A stretch of 64,000 nucleotides of DNA from Agromyces hippuratus (GCF_013410355.1 NZ_JACCFI010000001.1:3224001-3288000); one strand, 5' to 3'. Shown: positions 1 to 8,067, counted from the first letter of the stretch. Notes: generated from the sequence alone by a model not told the origin. A program made the numbers and translations.

Positions 1-1
1 G

Positions 2-88
2 TGGCTCGTGTTCAGCCTGCGCGACGACGTGGTGACGCAGATCGGGGCGACTGCGAGCCAGTTCCCCCCGAAGGAGCTCTGCGGCTGA
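2..88 (+). CDS. C-terminal fragment of an unidentified protein
   Basis: Reading from base 2 gives 28 codons ending in TGA at 86-88. The residues are WLVFSLRDDVVTQ, followed by a short tail ending in KELCG. The beginning lies outside the window. The segment is uninterrupted and has normal high-GC codon use, so it looks like the real end of a gene rather than noise. The form 'LVFSLRDDVVTQI' resembles the last strand of SnoaL/NTF2-like domains (as in some ECF sigma factors), but the fragment is too short to assign. Confidence 0.5.
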   Translation, partial: WLVFSLRDDVVTQIGATASQFPPKELCG

Positions 89-140
89 CCTCGCCTGGAG
101 GAGGCGGCCTGGATCGTCGTCGCGTACCGGAATCTCTTCT

Positions 141-176
141 ACTTGCTATTGACAAGTGCACTTGCAAAGAGCAAGC
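141..176. promoter_or_regulatory. Two tandem 17-bp operator-like sites upstream of the VOC/HxlR pair
   Basis: Two copies of a dyad lie head to tail: ACTTGCTATTGACAAGT (141-157) and ACTTGCAAAGAGCAAGC (160-176), 19 bases from start to start. Their junction forms the perfect palindrome CAAGTGCACTTG (153-164). A TTGACA-like -35 hexamer (149-154) sits inside the first copy. The HxlR-type regulator encoded two genes downstream is the obvious candidate ligand; that link is inferred. Confidence 0.6.
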
Positions 177-223
177 TAGACGCGAATCATCCGGTAGTCA
201 CTGACGATCCCTTGGAGGCGATC

Positions 224-685
224 ATGACCGCGACCAGTATTTTCGTGAACCTGCCCACCACCGACCTCGAGCGCTCGAAGAGCTTCTACGAGGCCCTGGG
301 CTTCAGCATCAACCCGCTCTTCACCGATGAGAACGCGGCGTGCGTCGTGCTCGACGAGAACATCTACTTCATGGTGCTCACTCGCGACTACCTCGCCACG
401 TTCACCGACAAGCAGATCATCGACACGAAGACGCACGCCCAGACGAGCATCTCGTTCACCCGCGACTCGCGCGACGAGGTCGACGCGGTGCTCGTCAAGG
501 GACTCGCCGCCGGTGGCAGCGAGCCGCGCGAGGCGCAGGACTACGGCTTCATGTACTCGCGCGACCTCGAAGACCCCGACGGCAACATCCTCGGGTTCCT
601 CTTCATGGAGCCGACGGCGGCCGAGCAGGGCCCCGACGCCTACATGGCCGGGCAGGGCGCCGCTGCCCCGTCGGCCACGGCCTGA
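224..685 (+). CDS. VOC-family (glyoxalase/bleomycin-resistance fold) protein
   Basis: The product is 153 residues, the usual size of a single VOC protein made of two beta-alpha-beta-beta-beta modules. The N-terminal module begins TSIFVNLPTTDLERSKSFYEALGF. The C-terminal module contains SRDLEDPDGNILGFLFME, whose Glu near the end is the typical metal or substrate contact of the fold. The ATG at 224 is chosen because GGAGG lies at 214-218; an in-frame ATG at 143 falls inside the operator/promoter region and would add an unrelated extension. A regulator gene follows 10 bases downstream. Members act as lyases, dioxygenases or resistance proteins, so the substrate cannot be named. Co-occurrence with HxlR suggests induction by a small electrophile or drug. 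Confidence 0.85.
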   Translation: MTATSIFVNLPTTDLERSKSFYEALGFSINPLFTDENAACVVLDENIYFMVLTRDYLATFTDKQIIDTKTHAQTSISFTRDSRDEVDAVLVKGLAAGGSEPREAQDYGFMYSRDLEDPDGNILGFLFMEPTAAEQGPDAYMAGQGAAAPSATA

Positions 686-695
686 CGCGCACCGC

Positions 696-1406
696 ATGGC
701 GACACGAGGCGCGCGCGGCTTCGGCCAGTACGGGGGAGTGGCCCGAGCGCTCGAGCGGGTCGGGGACCGATGGGCACTGCTCATCGTCCGCGACCTGCTC
801 GTCGGCCCGCGCCGGTACGGCGACCTGAAGGCGGGGCTCCCGCGCATCCCGACCAACATCCTGAGCGACCGGCTCAAGGAGTTGCAGGACTCGGGCGTCG
901 TGCGCCGCGTGCCGACGGTGCGCGGCGGCTACGAGCTCACGCCGCTCGGCCGCGGGCTCGAACCCGTCGTCATCGCGCTCGAGCGGTGGGGCTGGTCGGT
1001 GCTCGGCGAGCCAGCAGAAGGCGAAACGGTCACCCACGACGCGCTCGCCGTCGCGCTCCGCGCCGCATTCCGAGCGGATGCCGCGGCCTCGCTGCCGCCT
1101 ACCGAGTACGTGCTGCATGTCGCGGATGTCTCGGTGTCGGCGATCGTCGTCGGCGGCACGCTCGATGTCGTGCCGGTCGGCGCCGGGGCGCTTCCGCAGC
1201 CGCAGCGGCGCTCGGTGTTCGAGCCGGTGCCGTCGGCCGTGCTCGAACTGCAGTTCGACCCGGTGGCGCTCCGCGGGGTGCTGGCCGGCGACTCGGCCGG
1301 TGCGACGGTGCTCGCGGGCGGCGACGAGCTGGTCGAGCGGTTCGGGCTGACCTTCCGCATCGAGCCGGTGGGGCCGCCGACCGAGGTCGTCGCCGCGGCG
1401 GCGTAG
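696..1406 (+). CDS. HxlR-type winged-helix transcriptional regulator
   Basis: The product is 236 residues. Residues about 5-105 are a MarR-like HxlR winged helix: the recognisable core is ALERVGDRWALLIVRDLLVGPRRYGDL, then the wing and LTPLGRGLEPVV. HxlR proteins are often only this domain. Here about 120 more residues follow (roughly 115-236) with an SCP2-like alpha/beta look (YVLHVADVSVSAIVVGGTLDVVPVG), as found in longer actinobacterial HxlR proteins, where it probably binds a hydrophobic effector. The ATG at 696 follows the VOC stop by 10 bases with no strong ribosome site, suggesting co-transcription and coupling. It probably controls its own operon through the two sites at 141-176. Confidence 0.85.
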   Translation: MATRGARGFGQYGGVARALERVGDRWALLIVRDLLVGPRRYGDLKAGLPRIPTNILSDRLKELQDSGVVRRVPTVRGGYELTPLGRGLEPVVIALERWGWSVLGEPAEGETVTHDALAVALRAAFRADAAASLPPTEYVLHVADVSVSAIVVGGTLDVVPVGAGALPQPQRRSVFEPVPSAVLELQFDPVALRGVLAGDSAGATVLAGGDELVERFGLTFRIEPVGPPTEVVAAAA

Positions 1407-1456
1407 TGCGCCCTGCACCCGGTGAACCCGTCGAGAGCATCGACTCCGGGATACGA

Positions 1457-1491
1457 CGATCGGGTGCGGCGTCACGCGCCGCACCCGATCG
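1457..1491. terminator. Convergent terminator hairpin
   Basis: A perfect 15-bp stem (1457-1471 with 1477-1491) closes a 5-base loop in the 101-base gap between two convergent genes. No long T-tract follows, as is usual for GC-rich actinobacterial terminators. It could serve both strands. Confidence 0.75.
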
Positions 1492-1507
1492 GGGCTCAGT
1501 CGGAGGA

Positions 1508-2884
1508 CTACTTCGCGACGAACGAGAGGCGGCGGTTGGCGAACTCGCCGATGCCGACCGGGCCCATCTCGCGCCCGAAGCCGGAGCGCTTCACACCGCC
1601 GAAGGGCAGCTCGGCGGCCTCGGCCGCGATGGTGTTCACGTGCGTCATGCCGACCTCGAGTCGCGATGCGACCCGGGCAGCGCGTGCCTCGTCGGTCGAG
1701 AACACGGAGCCGCCGAGTCCGAGGTCGCAGTCGTTGGCGAGCTCGAGCGCCTCTTCGTCGCTGTGCACCCGGTAGACGGTCGCGACCGGCCCGAAGATCT
1801 CCTCGCGGTAGGACTCGGAGTCGCGGGGCACGCCCGTCAGCACGGCGGGCGAGTAGTACGCGCCGGGTCCGTCGGACAGCACGCCGCCGGCCTCGAGGGT
1901 CGCACCCGCGGCGACGGCCTTCTGCACCTGGGCGTTCACGGTCTCGGCCGCGACGCGGGTCGACATCGGCGCGTACTGCCCCTCGCCGAGGTCCAGCTGG
2001 TCGCCGGGCTCGAGCCCGTCGGCGAGACGGCGGAGCTCCGCGACGAATTCGTCGTAGATGTCGTCCATCACGATCATCCGCTTGTTCGAGTTGCACACCT
2101 GGCCGCCGTTGTAGACGCGGAAGTCCCAGGCCGCCTTCGCGACACCCGCCACGTCGTCGGCGTCGAGCACGACCATCGGGTCGATGCCGCCGAGTTCGAG
2201 CACGCACTTCTTGAGGTGCTGGCCGGCCTGCGCGCCGATGATGGCGCCCGCCCGCTCGGAGCCCGTGAGCGAGACGCCCTGGACCCGGGGGTCGGCGATC
2301 ATCGTCGCGATCTGGTCGTGCGAGGCGAACACGTTCTGGTACCCGCCGACCGGGACCCCGGCCTCCTCCATGATCTCCTGGATCGTCAGGGCGGAGCGCG
2401 CGCAGATGTCGGCGTGCTTCAGGATGATCGTGTTGCCGAGCACGAGGTTCGGCGCCGCGAAACGGGCGACCTGGTAGTAGGGGAAGTTCCACGGCATCAC
2501 GCCGAGCAGCGCACCCACGGGCAGTTGCTCGATGATCGCCTTGCCGGGGATCGTGCTCGGGATCTCCTGGTCGGTGATCAGGCCCGGCCCGTACACGGCG
2601 TAGTAGTCGATGATCGCGGTCGCGAACTCGACCTCGTCGATCGACTCGGCCAGCGACTTGCCCATCTCGAGGGCGATGAGCCGGGCGAGCTCCTCCTTGC
2701 GCTCCTCGAACAGCTCGGCCACGCGCTTCACCGCTGCGGCGCGCTCCTGAACGCTGCGCTCGCGCCACTCGCGGTACGCGCCGTCGGCGGCCGCGAGGGT
2801 CTGCTCGATCTGCTCGTCGGTCGCCGACTCGAAGGTCTCGACGATCTCGCCGGTCGCGGGGTTCTGTACTCGGTACTTCGCCAT
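1508..2884 (-). CDS. NAD(P)-dependent aldehyde dehydrogenase (succinate-semialdehyde dehydrogenase type)
   Basis: The 458-residue product is a complete aldehyde dehydrogenase. The cofactor motif PWNFPYY carries the conserved Asn at residue 133. The general base Glu is at 230 in LELGGIDP, and the catalytic Cys is at 264 in GGQVCNSNKR. The closing motif PFGGVKRSGFGRE is present. The GGQVCNSNKR form is characteristic of short (about 455-residue) SSADH/GabD2-like enzymes. The start ATG is preceded by GAGGAGGAT on the minus strand. The gene is last in a minus-strand operon after an FAD amine oxidase and a cupin. It would oxidise the aldehyde left by amine oxidation, for example 4-aminobutyraldehyde or succinate semialdehyde from putrescine. 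The exact aldehyde is inferred from context. Confidence 0.88.
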   Translation of the reverse strand: MAKYRVQNPATGEIVETFESATDEQIEQTLAAADGAYREWRERSVQERAAAVKRVAELFEERKEELARLIALEMGKSLAESIDEVEFATAIIDYYAVYGPGLITDQEIPSTIPGKAIIEQLPVGALLGVMPWNFPYYQVARFAAPNLVLGNTIILKHADICARSALTIQEIMEEAGVPVGGYQNVFASHDQIATMIADPRVQGVSLTGSERAGAIIGAQAGQHLKKCVLELGGIDPMVVLDADDVAGVAKAAWDFRVYNGGQVCNSNKRMIVMDDIYDEFVAELRRLADGLEPGDQLDLGEGQYAPMSTRVAAETVNAQVQKAVAAGATLEAGGVLSDGPGAYYSPAVLTGVPRDSESYREEIFGPVATVYRVHSDEEALELANDCDLGLGGSVFSTDEARAARVASRLEVGMTHVNTIAAEAAELPFGGVKRSGFGREMGPVGIGEFANRRLSFVAK

Positions 2885-2908
2885 TCTGTGATCCTCCTCG
2901 GTCGCGCC

Positions 2909-3268
2909 TCAGCGCGAGATGAACACCTTGCGGAGCGTCTCGCGCACCGTCCAGATCGTCTTCATGCCGGCCTCCAGTCGAACGACCGCGCCCGGGGCGA
3001 GGATGATCGGGTCGGCGATGGGATGTTCGAACTCGACCGTCGCGGCGCCCGCGAGCACGACGAAGACCTCGTCGACCTCGACGTCGCGCATCGCGCCGGG
3101 CGTCATCTCCCAGACGCCGATCTCGCCGGCCTCCGACGAGTCGAGTGCCTGGTAGCCGGTGGCGGGCGCGCCCGCGACGACCTGGTCGGCCGGCACCGGC
3201 TCGTGCTCGAGCACGAGCCCCGGGGCATCCGTCAGCGCGCCGGCGATGAGGCGGAGGTCGTCGCTCAT
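2909..3268 (-). CDS. Small cupin-domain protein
   Basis: The 119-residue single-domain protein contains the beta-barrel signature EVDEVFVVLAGAATVEFE followed by APGAVVRLEAGMKTIW, as in DUF861/EutQ-like cupins found beside amine-oxidising enzymes. The typical metal-binding histidines of enzymatic cupins are not obvious, so a binding or storage role is as likely as catalysis. Its start overlaps the stop of the upstream FAD oxidoreductase by four bases (ATGA), implying translational coupling, and the aldehyde dehydrogenase follows after 24 bases. The three genes are therefore almost certainly one transcription unit. Similar oxidase-cupin-dehydrogenase triplets belong to polyamine or amino-alcohol catabolism; its own substrate is unknown. 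Confidence 0.8.
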   Translation of the reverse strand: MSDDLRLIAGALTDAPGLVLEHEPVPADQVVAGAPATGYQALDSSEAGEIGVWEMTPGAMRDVEVDEVFVVLAGAATVEFEHPIADPIILAPGAVVRLEAGMKTIWTVRETLRKVFISR

Positions 3269-4713
3269 GAGTCGAACCCCAATCCGAGTGCGTCGAGGGT
3301 CTTCAGCAGGACGTTGCGCTTGCCCCGGTTGTGGTCGGCGCGGTTCAGCGACCAGCGGGTCGCGTTGATGCCCATCGACGCGGCGGGCTCGGGAGGGAAG
3401 GGCAAGGGGCGCTTCCGCACCATCTCGAGCTGCGTGCGCTCGTTGTCGCGGCCCTCGAGCAGGTCGAGCATGACCTCGGCCGCGAACCGGGTCGAGCCGA
3501 CGCCGAGGCCCGTGAAGCCGGCGGCGTAGGCGACGCGGTTGTCGCGCGCGGTGCCGAAGAACGCCGTGAACTGGGTGCTCGTGTCGATCGCGCCCGCCCA
3601 CTGATGGCTGAACTGGAGGCCCTCGAGCTGCGGGAACGTGGTGAAGAAGTGGCTCGCGAGCTTCTGCCAGCTCTCGGGACGGTTCTCGTACTCCGAGCGC
3701 ACCTTGCGGCCGTAGTTGTAGATCGCGTCGTAGCCGCCGAAGAGGATGCGGTTGTCCTTCGACAGGCGATAGTAGTGGAACTGGTTGGCCATGTCGCCGA
3801 TGCCCTGGCGGTCGTTCCACCCGATGTCGGCGAGCTGCTGCTGCGACAGGGGCTCGGTCATGAGCACGTAGTCGTAGACCGGCACGGTCATGAGGCGGTT
3901 GCGCTTCAGAAGCGACGGGAACACGTTGGTCGCGAGCACGGCGTGCGCGGCGTCGACACGACCCTCGTCGGTGATGACCGACACCGCGCCGGTCGAGCCG
4001 GGGGTGTCGAGGCGCTTGACGGGGGAGTGCTCGAAGATCTCGACGCCGAGCTCTTCGGCGACGCGGGCGAGCTCGGAGACGAGCCGTGCGGGGTGCACCA
4101 TGGCGTTCGTGCGCTGCTCCCAGACGCCTGCCAGGTAGGTCGGCGATGCGACCGAGGCCCGCACGGCCTCCTGGTCGAGGAAGACGACGCCCTCTTCGCC
4201 GTGTTCGACGGCTTCGGCGTGCCAGTCGCGCAGCCACTCGACCTGGTGCTCCTCGATCGCCGGCGCGAGCATGCCCGTGCGCTCGAAGTGGAAGTCCATG
4301 CCGTACTCGGCCTCTGCGGCCTCGATCGCGTCGAGGTTCTGCATGCCGAGGCGGTGCAGCGTCGGCATCTCCTTCGGCCAGCGGGCCTTGCCGTTCTCGT
4401 CACCGTGCGTGAGGCTCGCTTCGCAGAAGCCGCCGTTGCGACCGGATGCCGCCCAGCCGATGCTCTTCGCCTCGACGAGCACGATGCGCGCGTCGGGGTT
4501 GCGGCGCTTGGCGAGCACTGCCGTCCAGAGGCCGGTGTAGCCGCCGCCGACGATGGCCAGGTCGGCGACGCGGTCGCCGGTGAGCTTCGGGCGACCGCCC
4601 ACAGCCCCCTCGGGCAGGTCGTCGAGCCAGAACACCGAACGAGCGGTGTGCTCGAGCGAATGGGCGATGACGGATGCCGGCGGCTGGTGTCGTTCGAAGA
4701 CGGTGGTGCCCAC
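3265..4713 (-). CDS. FAD-dependent amine oxidoreductase (DAO family; gamma-glutamylputrescine oxidase-like)
   Basis: The product is 482 residues. The dinucleotide-binding motif DLAIVGGGYTGLW (residues about 51-63) is followed by VLVEAKSIGWAASGRNGG, the FAD-contact region of DadA/SoxA/PuuB-type oxidases. The C-terminal GFTGLGVGSTRFAAEVMLDLL is the second FAD contact of the family. I chose the GTG at 4713 because CGGAG precedes it by eight bases; the frame stays open to 4824, but that extension reads through a 13-bp tandem repeat and looks non-coding. PuuB oxidises N-glutamylated putrescine to its aldehyde and H2O2. The adjacent aldehyde dehydrogenase and the pot importer 4 kb away support a polyamine-type substrate. 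No gamma-glutamylputrescine synthetase is visible here, so another amine is possible. Confidence 0.82.
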   Translation of the reverse strand: MGTTVFERHQPPASVIAHSLEHTARSVFWLDDLPEGAVGGRPKLTGDRVADLAIVGGGYTGLWTAVLAKRRNPDARIVLVEAKSIGWAASGRNGGFCEASLTHGDENGKARWPKEMPTLHRLGMQNLDAIEAAEAEYGMDFHFERTGMLAPAIEEHQVEWLRDWHAEAVEHGEEGVVFLDQEAVRASVASPTYLAGVWEQRTNAMVHPARLVSELARVAEELGVEIFEHSPVKRLDTPGSTGAVSVITDEGRVDAAHAVLATNVFPSLLKRNRLMTVPVYDYVLMTEPLSQQQLADIGWNDRQGIGDMANQFHYYRLSKDNRILFGGYDAIYNYGRKVRSEYENRPESWQKLASHFFTTFPQLEGLQFSHQWAGAIDTSTQFTAFFGTARDNRVAYAAGFTGLGVGSTRFAAEVMLDLLEGRDNERTQLEMVRKRPLPFPPEPAASMGINATRWSLNRADHNRGKRNVLLKTLDALGLGFDS

Positions 4714-4801
4714 GGGTATCACTCCGATGCGGTTGTGGTGCTTCCATCCTTTCGCGGGGGATGCACGCGCGCCAGTTCGTCGTGTCTCGACATCTCCTCG
4801 C

Positions 4802-4840
4802 GGCCGGACACGGTGGCCGGACACGGCGGCCGGACACGAG
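4802..4840. repeat. Three tandem copies of a 13-bp unit
   Basis: GGCCGGACACGG plus one variable base occurs three times in a row (4802-4814, 4815-4827, 4828-4840; the last copy is imperfect at its end). It lies in the gap between the RamB-like gene and the amine oxidase, that is, in the likely promoter region of the oxidase operon. Direct repeats of this kind can be regulator sites or replication slippage; the sequence alone does not decide. Confidence 0.6.
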
Positions 4841-4875
4841 GCGCGGCTCGCATCGCCGCGTCGCCGCGTCGCCGC

Positions 4876-6360
4876 TCAGCTCGGTGAGTGCGTCTCGAGG
4901 AACTGGTAGACCTCGGTCTGGTCGACGCCGGGGAAGGTGCCCGTCGGCAGGGCCGCGAGCAGGCTCGTCGGAGTACGGGCTGCGGGCCACGAGGCATCCG
5001 CCCATCGATCGGCGAGCCCGGTCGGCGCCTGGCAGCAGGCGGGGTCGGGGCATCGTGACACCGCACGATGCGGTGTCTCTCGTCCGCGGAACCACTTCAC
5101 GTGCTCGAACGGCACGCCGACCGAGACCGAGTACTCGCCCTCCTTCGCCTTCTCGATGCGCGAGGTGCACCAGAACGTGCCCGACGGGGTGTCGGTGTAC
5201 TGGTACCAGGGGCTGAAGCGGTCCTCGACGTCGAAGACCGTGCGTGCCGTCCAGTTGCGGCACATCGTCGTGCCCTCGATCGCGCCGAGCGCGTCGGAGG
5301 GGAACCGCACGCGGTCGTTCTCGTAGGCCTTGATGATCGTGCCCGACTCGTGCACCTTCGTGAAGTGCACGGGGATGCCCAGCCTGGCCGTGGCGAGGTT
5401 CGTGAACCGGTGCGCGGCCGTCTCGTAGGAGACGGCGAAGGCGTCGCGCAGGTCCTCCATCGAGATGCGGCGCAGGTTCTTCGCCTCGGTGAGGAAGCGC
5501 ACCGCCGCCTGCTCGGGCAGCAGGATCGCCGCCGTCAGGTAGTTCGTCTCGATGCGCTGGCGCAGGAAGTCGGCGTAGCCGCTCGGCTCCTCGTGCCCGA
5601 GCAGGTGGCTCGCGAGCGCCTGCAGGATCGGTGAGCGGGAGTCGCGTGACGGCGACTGCTGCGTCGGCAGGTAGATGCGGCCGTTGCGCTTGTCGGTCAC
5701 CGATCGGGTCGAGTGGGGCAGGTCGCCCACGTAGTGCAGGGAGTAGCCGAGATGGCTCGCCATGTCGGCCACGAGCTGGTGCGAGACCGGGCCCCCGGTG
5801 TGGCCGACGGCCTCGAGCAGCTCGGCCGCCTTCGCCTCGAGTTCGGGGTAGAAGTTGTCTCGGGCGCGCATCTCGGCGCGCAGTTGCGCGTTGGCCCGAC
5901 GCGCCTCTTCAGGCGTCGCGGCGCGCTCGCGGTGCAGGCGGTCGATCTCGTTGTGCAGGCTCAGGATCGTCTGCAGAGTCTGGTCGTTCATGCCCTTCGC
6001 GACGCGGAACGAGGGCAGCCCGAGCGCCGCGAAGACCGGACCGCGCTGGGCGCGCTCGACGGCGATCTCGAGGGCGGCGCGTTCCGATGGGGCATCCGCT
6101 CGCAGCAGTTCGTCGACGCTCGTGCCGAGCGCGAGGGCGATCGTCCGCAGCATCGAGAGCCGCGGTTCGCGCTTGCCGTTCTCGATCGCCGAGACCTGGC
6201 TCGGTGCCCGGTCGATCGCGGCGGCCAGCTCGCCGAGGGTCATGTTGCGGGCCGTTCGACGATCGCGGATGCGGCGGCCGAGCGTGAGCGCGTCGACCTC
6301 GTCGGCGCTCGTCTCTGCGAGGTCGGGGGAGGGGTTCGCGCTGCGATCCGCGGTGATCAT
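4876..6360 (-). CDS. RamB/ScfR-type XRE regulator with IrrE-like domain
   Basis: The product is 494 residues, close to corynebacterial RamB. An XRE helix-turn-helix covers about residues 27-85 (TLGELAAAIDRAPSQVSAIENGKREPR). It is followed by a helical linker, an IrrE/DUF955-like segment (residues about 190-300, with LASHLLGHEEP where metalloprotease members have HExxH), and a C-terminal ScfR-type domain containing paired Cys (CRNW, FWCTS, CPDPACC). RamB of Corynebacterium represses aceA, aceB and acetate activation genes, and relatives govern propionyl-CoA use. I place the start at ATG 6360; an in-frame GTG 15 bases upstream is possible. It sits between the amine oxidase operon and an isochorismatase-fold gene, all on the minus strand. 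Likely targets include aceA/aceB at 20-23 kb (inference). Confidence 0.85.
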   Translation of the reverse strand: MITADRSANPSPDLAETSADEVDALTLGRRIRDRRTARNMTLGELAAAIDRAPSQVSAIENGKREPRLSMLRTIALALGTSVDELLRADAPSERAALEIAVERAQRGPVFAALGLPSFRVAKGMNDQTLQTILSLHNEIDRLHRERAATPEEARRANAQLRAEMRARDNFYPELEAKAAELLEAVGHTGGPVSHQLVADMASHLGYSLHYVGDLPHSTRSVTDKRNGRIYLPTQQSPSRDSRSPILQALASHLLGHEEPSGYADFLRQRIETNYLTAAILLPEQAAVRFLTEAKNLRRISMEDLRDAFAVSYETAAHRFTNLATARLGIPVHFTKVHESGTIIKAYENDRVRFPSDALGAIEGTTMCRNWTARTVFDVEDRFSPWYQYTDTPSGTFWCTSRIEKAKEGEYSVSVGVPFEHVKWFRGRETPHRAVSRCPDPACCQAPTGLADRWADASWPAARTPTSLLAALPTGTFPGVDQTEVYQFLETHSPS

Positions 6361-6518
6361 GTCTTCGATGGTGACACGAGCGGCCGGAAGCCACAAACGG
6401 AAGAACAGCGAGAGTTCCGCATTCGAGCCGCGCATTGTGACGAAACTGCGGTGACCAGCGGATGTCGCGCGTGAAATCTTGCTGTTCTGCTCGCCCGCGC
6501 GCGGCCGCAGCTCGCGAG

Positions 6519-7073
6519 CTACCGGCCCGCGAGCAGTTGGTCGGTCGAAACGACCTCGGCGTAGCTGTCGCCGAGCGCCGCCATGAACGCGCCGTGCACC
6601 TGCGCGGCGGGCACCACCGAACCGCCGAACGCCAGGTCGGGAGCGGCGCACGCGTCGTGGGCGACCGTCACGGAATAGCCCGCGTCGGCGGCCGCGCGCA
6701 CGGTCGCGTCGACGCACATGCTCGACATCATGCCGACGATCACGACGCCGTCGACATCGGCGCGGGCCTCGCGGAGGCGTGCGTCGAGGTCGGTGCCGAG
6801 GAAGGAGTTGGGGTTCGCCTTGACGACGACGGGCTCGCCGTCGGCGGGGGCGACGAGCGGGTGGATCTCGACGCCGTGCGTGCCGGGGGCGAAGAACTCG
6901 GCGTCGGGGGCATCCCACACGTGCTGCACGTGCACGACGGGCTGGCCGTCCTGGCGGTGCGATGCCAACAGGCGCGCGGCGTTGACGGCGGCGGCTTCGG
7001 GGCCGACCAGCGGGTGCGCGCCGCCCTCGAAGTAGTCGTTCTGGATGTCGATGATGACAAGCGTCCGGGTCAC
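6519..7073 (-). CDS. Isochorismatase-fold (cysteine) hydrolase
   Basis: The 184-residue product shows the full catalytic triad of the isochorismatase-like hydrolase superfamily: Asp9 in LVIIDIQNDYF, Lys85 in VVVKANPNSF and Cys120 in GMMSSMCVDATVR. The presence of Cys favours an amidase or nicotinamidase-type hydrolase over true isochorismatase. The start is a GTG at 7073; no earlier start gives a family-like N-terminus. It is divergent from the dienelactone hydrolase gene with a 100-base gap. Given the neighbouring polyamine genes it may cleave an amide intermediate (ureidoacrylate- or carbamoyl-type), but no substrate can be read from the sequence. Confidence 0.87.
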   Translation of the reverse strand: MTRTLVIIDIQNDYFEGGAHPLVGPEAAAVNAARLLASHRQDGQPVVHVQHVWDAPDAEFFAPGTHGVEIHPLVAPADGEPVVVKANPNSFLGTDLDARLREARADVDGVVIVGMMSSMCVDATVRAAADAGYSVTVAHDACAAPDLAFGGSVVPAAQVHGAFMAALGDSYAEVVSTDQLLAGR

Positions 7074-7173
7074 GCGAGCCACGCTAGCCCATGGGGTGTC
7101 CCAGCGGGGACCCCTGTCGGTGCCGGGCGTCGCGGTTCTAGGCTGGCCGCATCCCGAGCGAGCGGAGCACCCG

Positions 7174-8007
7174 ATGACCGACGCCGACGCACTGCCCGAA
7201 CTCGGTCGATGGCAGCGCACCATGGTCTCCGATGGAACGCTCGCGGTCGAATGCCTCGAGCGCGGCGACGGTCCGGGGGTCATCCTGCTGCCCGAGATCC
7301 CCGGCATCGTTCCGAGCACGATCGCACTCGGCGACCTCCTCGTCGACCACGGGTTCACCGTGGTCATGCCGTCGCTCTTCGGCGTGCCGGGCCGTCGGCC
7401 GGGCGTCGTCGGTCAGGTCGCCGCAGTGGCCAGGCTCTGCATCATGGCCGAGTTCCGCGCCTTCTCGCTCGATCTCAGGGGGCAGGTCACCGATTTCCTC
7501 CGGCTCGTGGCGGGCGACCTCGCCGAGCGGACCCCCGGTCGTGGCGTCGGCATCATCGGCATGTGCTTCACCGGGGGATTCGCGATCGCGACGGCGGTGA
7601 CGACCGACGAGATCCGGGCCGCCGTCGTGAGTCAGCCTGCGGCCCCGTTCCCGGTGAGCCGGTCACGTGCGCGGAGCGTCGGCGTGCCCGGTGAGGCGCT
7701 CGAGCGGTACGCGGCATCCCGCCCCGACTCGGCACCATGCGTGCTCGGCCTCCGATTCACGCAGGACGCCAGGTCGGGCGATGCGAGGATGGTCGCCCTC
7801 GAGCGCCACCTCGGGCGCGCGGCCACGCTCGTGCGTCTCCCGTCGGGCGCGGACAGTTCGGACGGAACGCCCAAGGGCGCGCACTCCGTGCTCACCGGTG
7901 CCGTGCGCGAGGACCCGCCGAATCGGGCGTTCAAGGAGCGCGGACGCATGATCGAGTTCCTCCGCGCGCGGCTCGCGCCGGCGGAGGCGTCCGACGCCCC
8001 TGCCTGA
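7174..8007 (+). CDS. Dienelactone hydrolase family protein
   Basis: The 277-residue alpha/beta hydrolase carries the dienelactone hydrolase nucleophile elbow GIIGMCFTGGFAIA with Cys131, an Asp near residue 198 (FTQDARSGD) and His237 (KGAHSVLTG), in the expected order. The N-terminal part has the family strand GVILLPEIPGI. Classical dienelactone hydrolases open lactones in chloroaromatic degradation, but most genomic members act on unknown esters or lactones. ATG 7174 has AGCGGAG upstream; TAGGCT at 7139-7144 resembles an actinobacterial -10. It stands alone and is followed by a hairpin at 8046-8067. Confidence 0.88.
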   Translation: MTDADALPELGRWQRTMVSDGTLAVECLERGDGPGVILLPEIPGIVPSTIALGDLLVDHGFTVVMPSLFGVPGRRPGVVGQVAAVARLCIMAEFRAFSLDLRGQVTDFLRLVAGDLAERTPGRGVGIIGMCFTGGFAIATAVTTDEIRAAVVSQPAAPFPVSRSRARSVGVPGEALERYAASRPDSAPCVLGLRFTQDARSGDARMVALERHLGRAATLVRLPSGADSSDGTPKGAHSVLTGAVREDPPNRAFKERGRMIEFLRARLAPAEASDAPA

Positions 8008-8045
8008 CGCATCGGCGGTCGATCGCTGATCGCCCGCACGGCGAC

Positions 8046-8067
8046 CGATGGGGAGTGCTCCCCATCG
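8046..8067. terminator. Short hairpin after the dienelactone hydrolase gene
   Basis: CGATGGGGAG and CTCCCCATCG form a perfect 10-bp stem around TG, 39 bases past the stop codon. No T-tract follows. It is a plausible terminator, but it lies just upstream of the next gene's leader and could act there instead. Confidence 0.55.

Noticed and set aside
143..223. Extended N-terminus of the VOC protein from ATG 143
   Set aside because: The extension covers the tandem operators and promoter; ATG 224 has GGAGG and a family-like beginning.
3265..4824. Longer start (4824) for the FAD oxidoreductase
   Set aside because: The additional 37 residues read through a 13-bp tandem repeat, lack family similarity and have no ribosome site; GTG 4713 has one.
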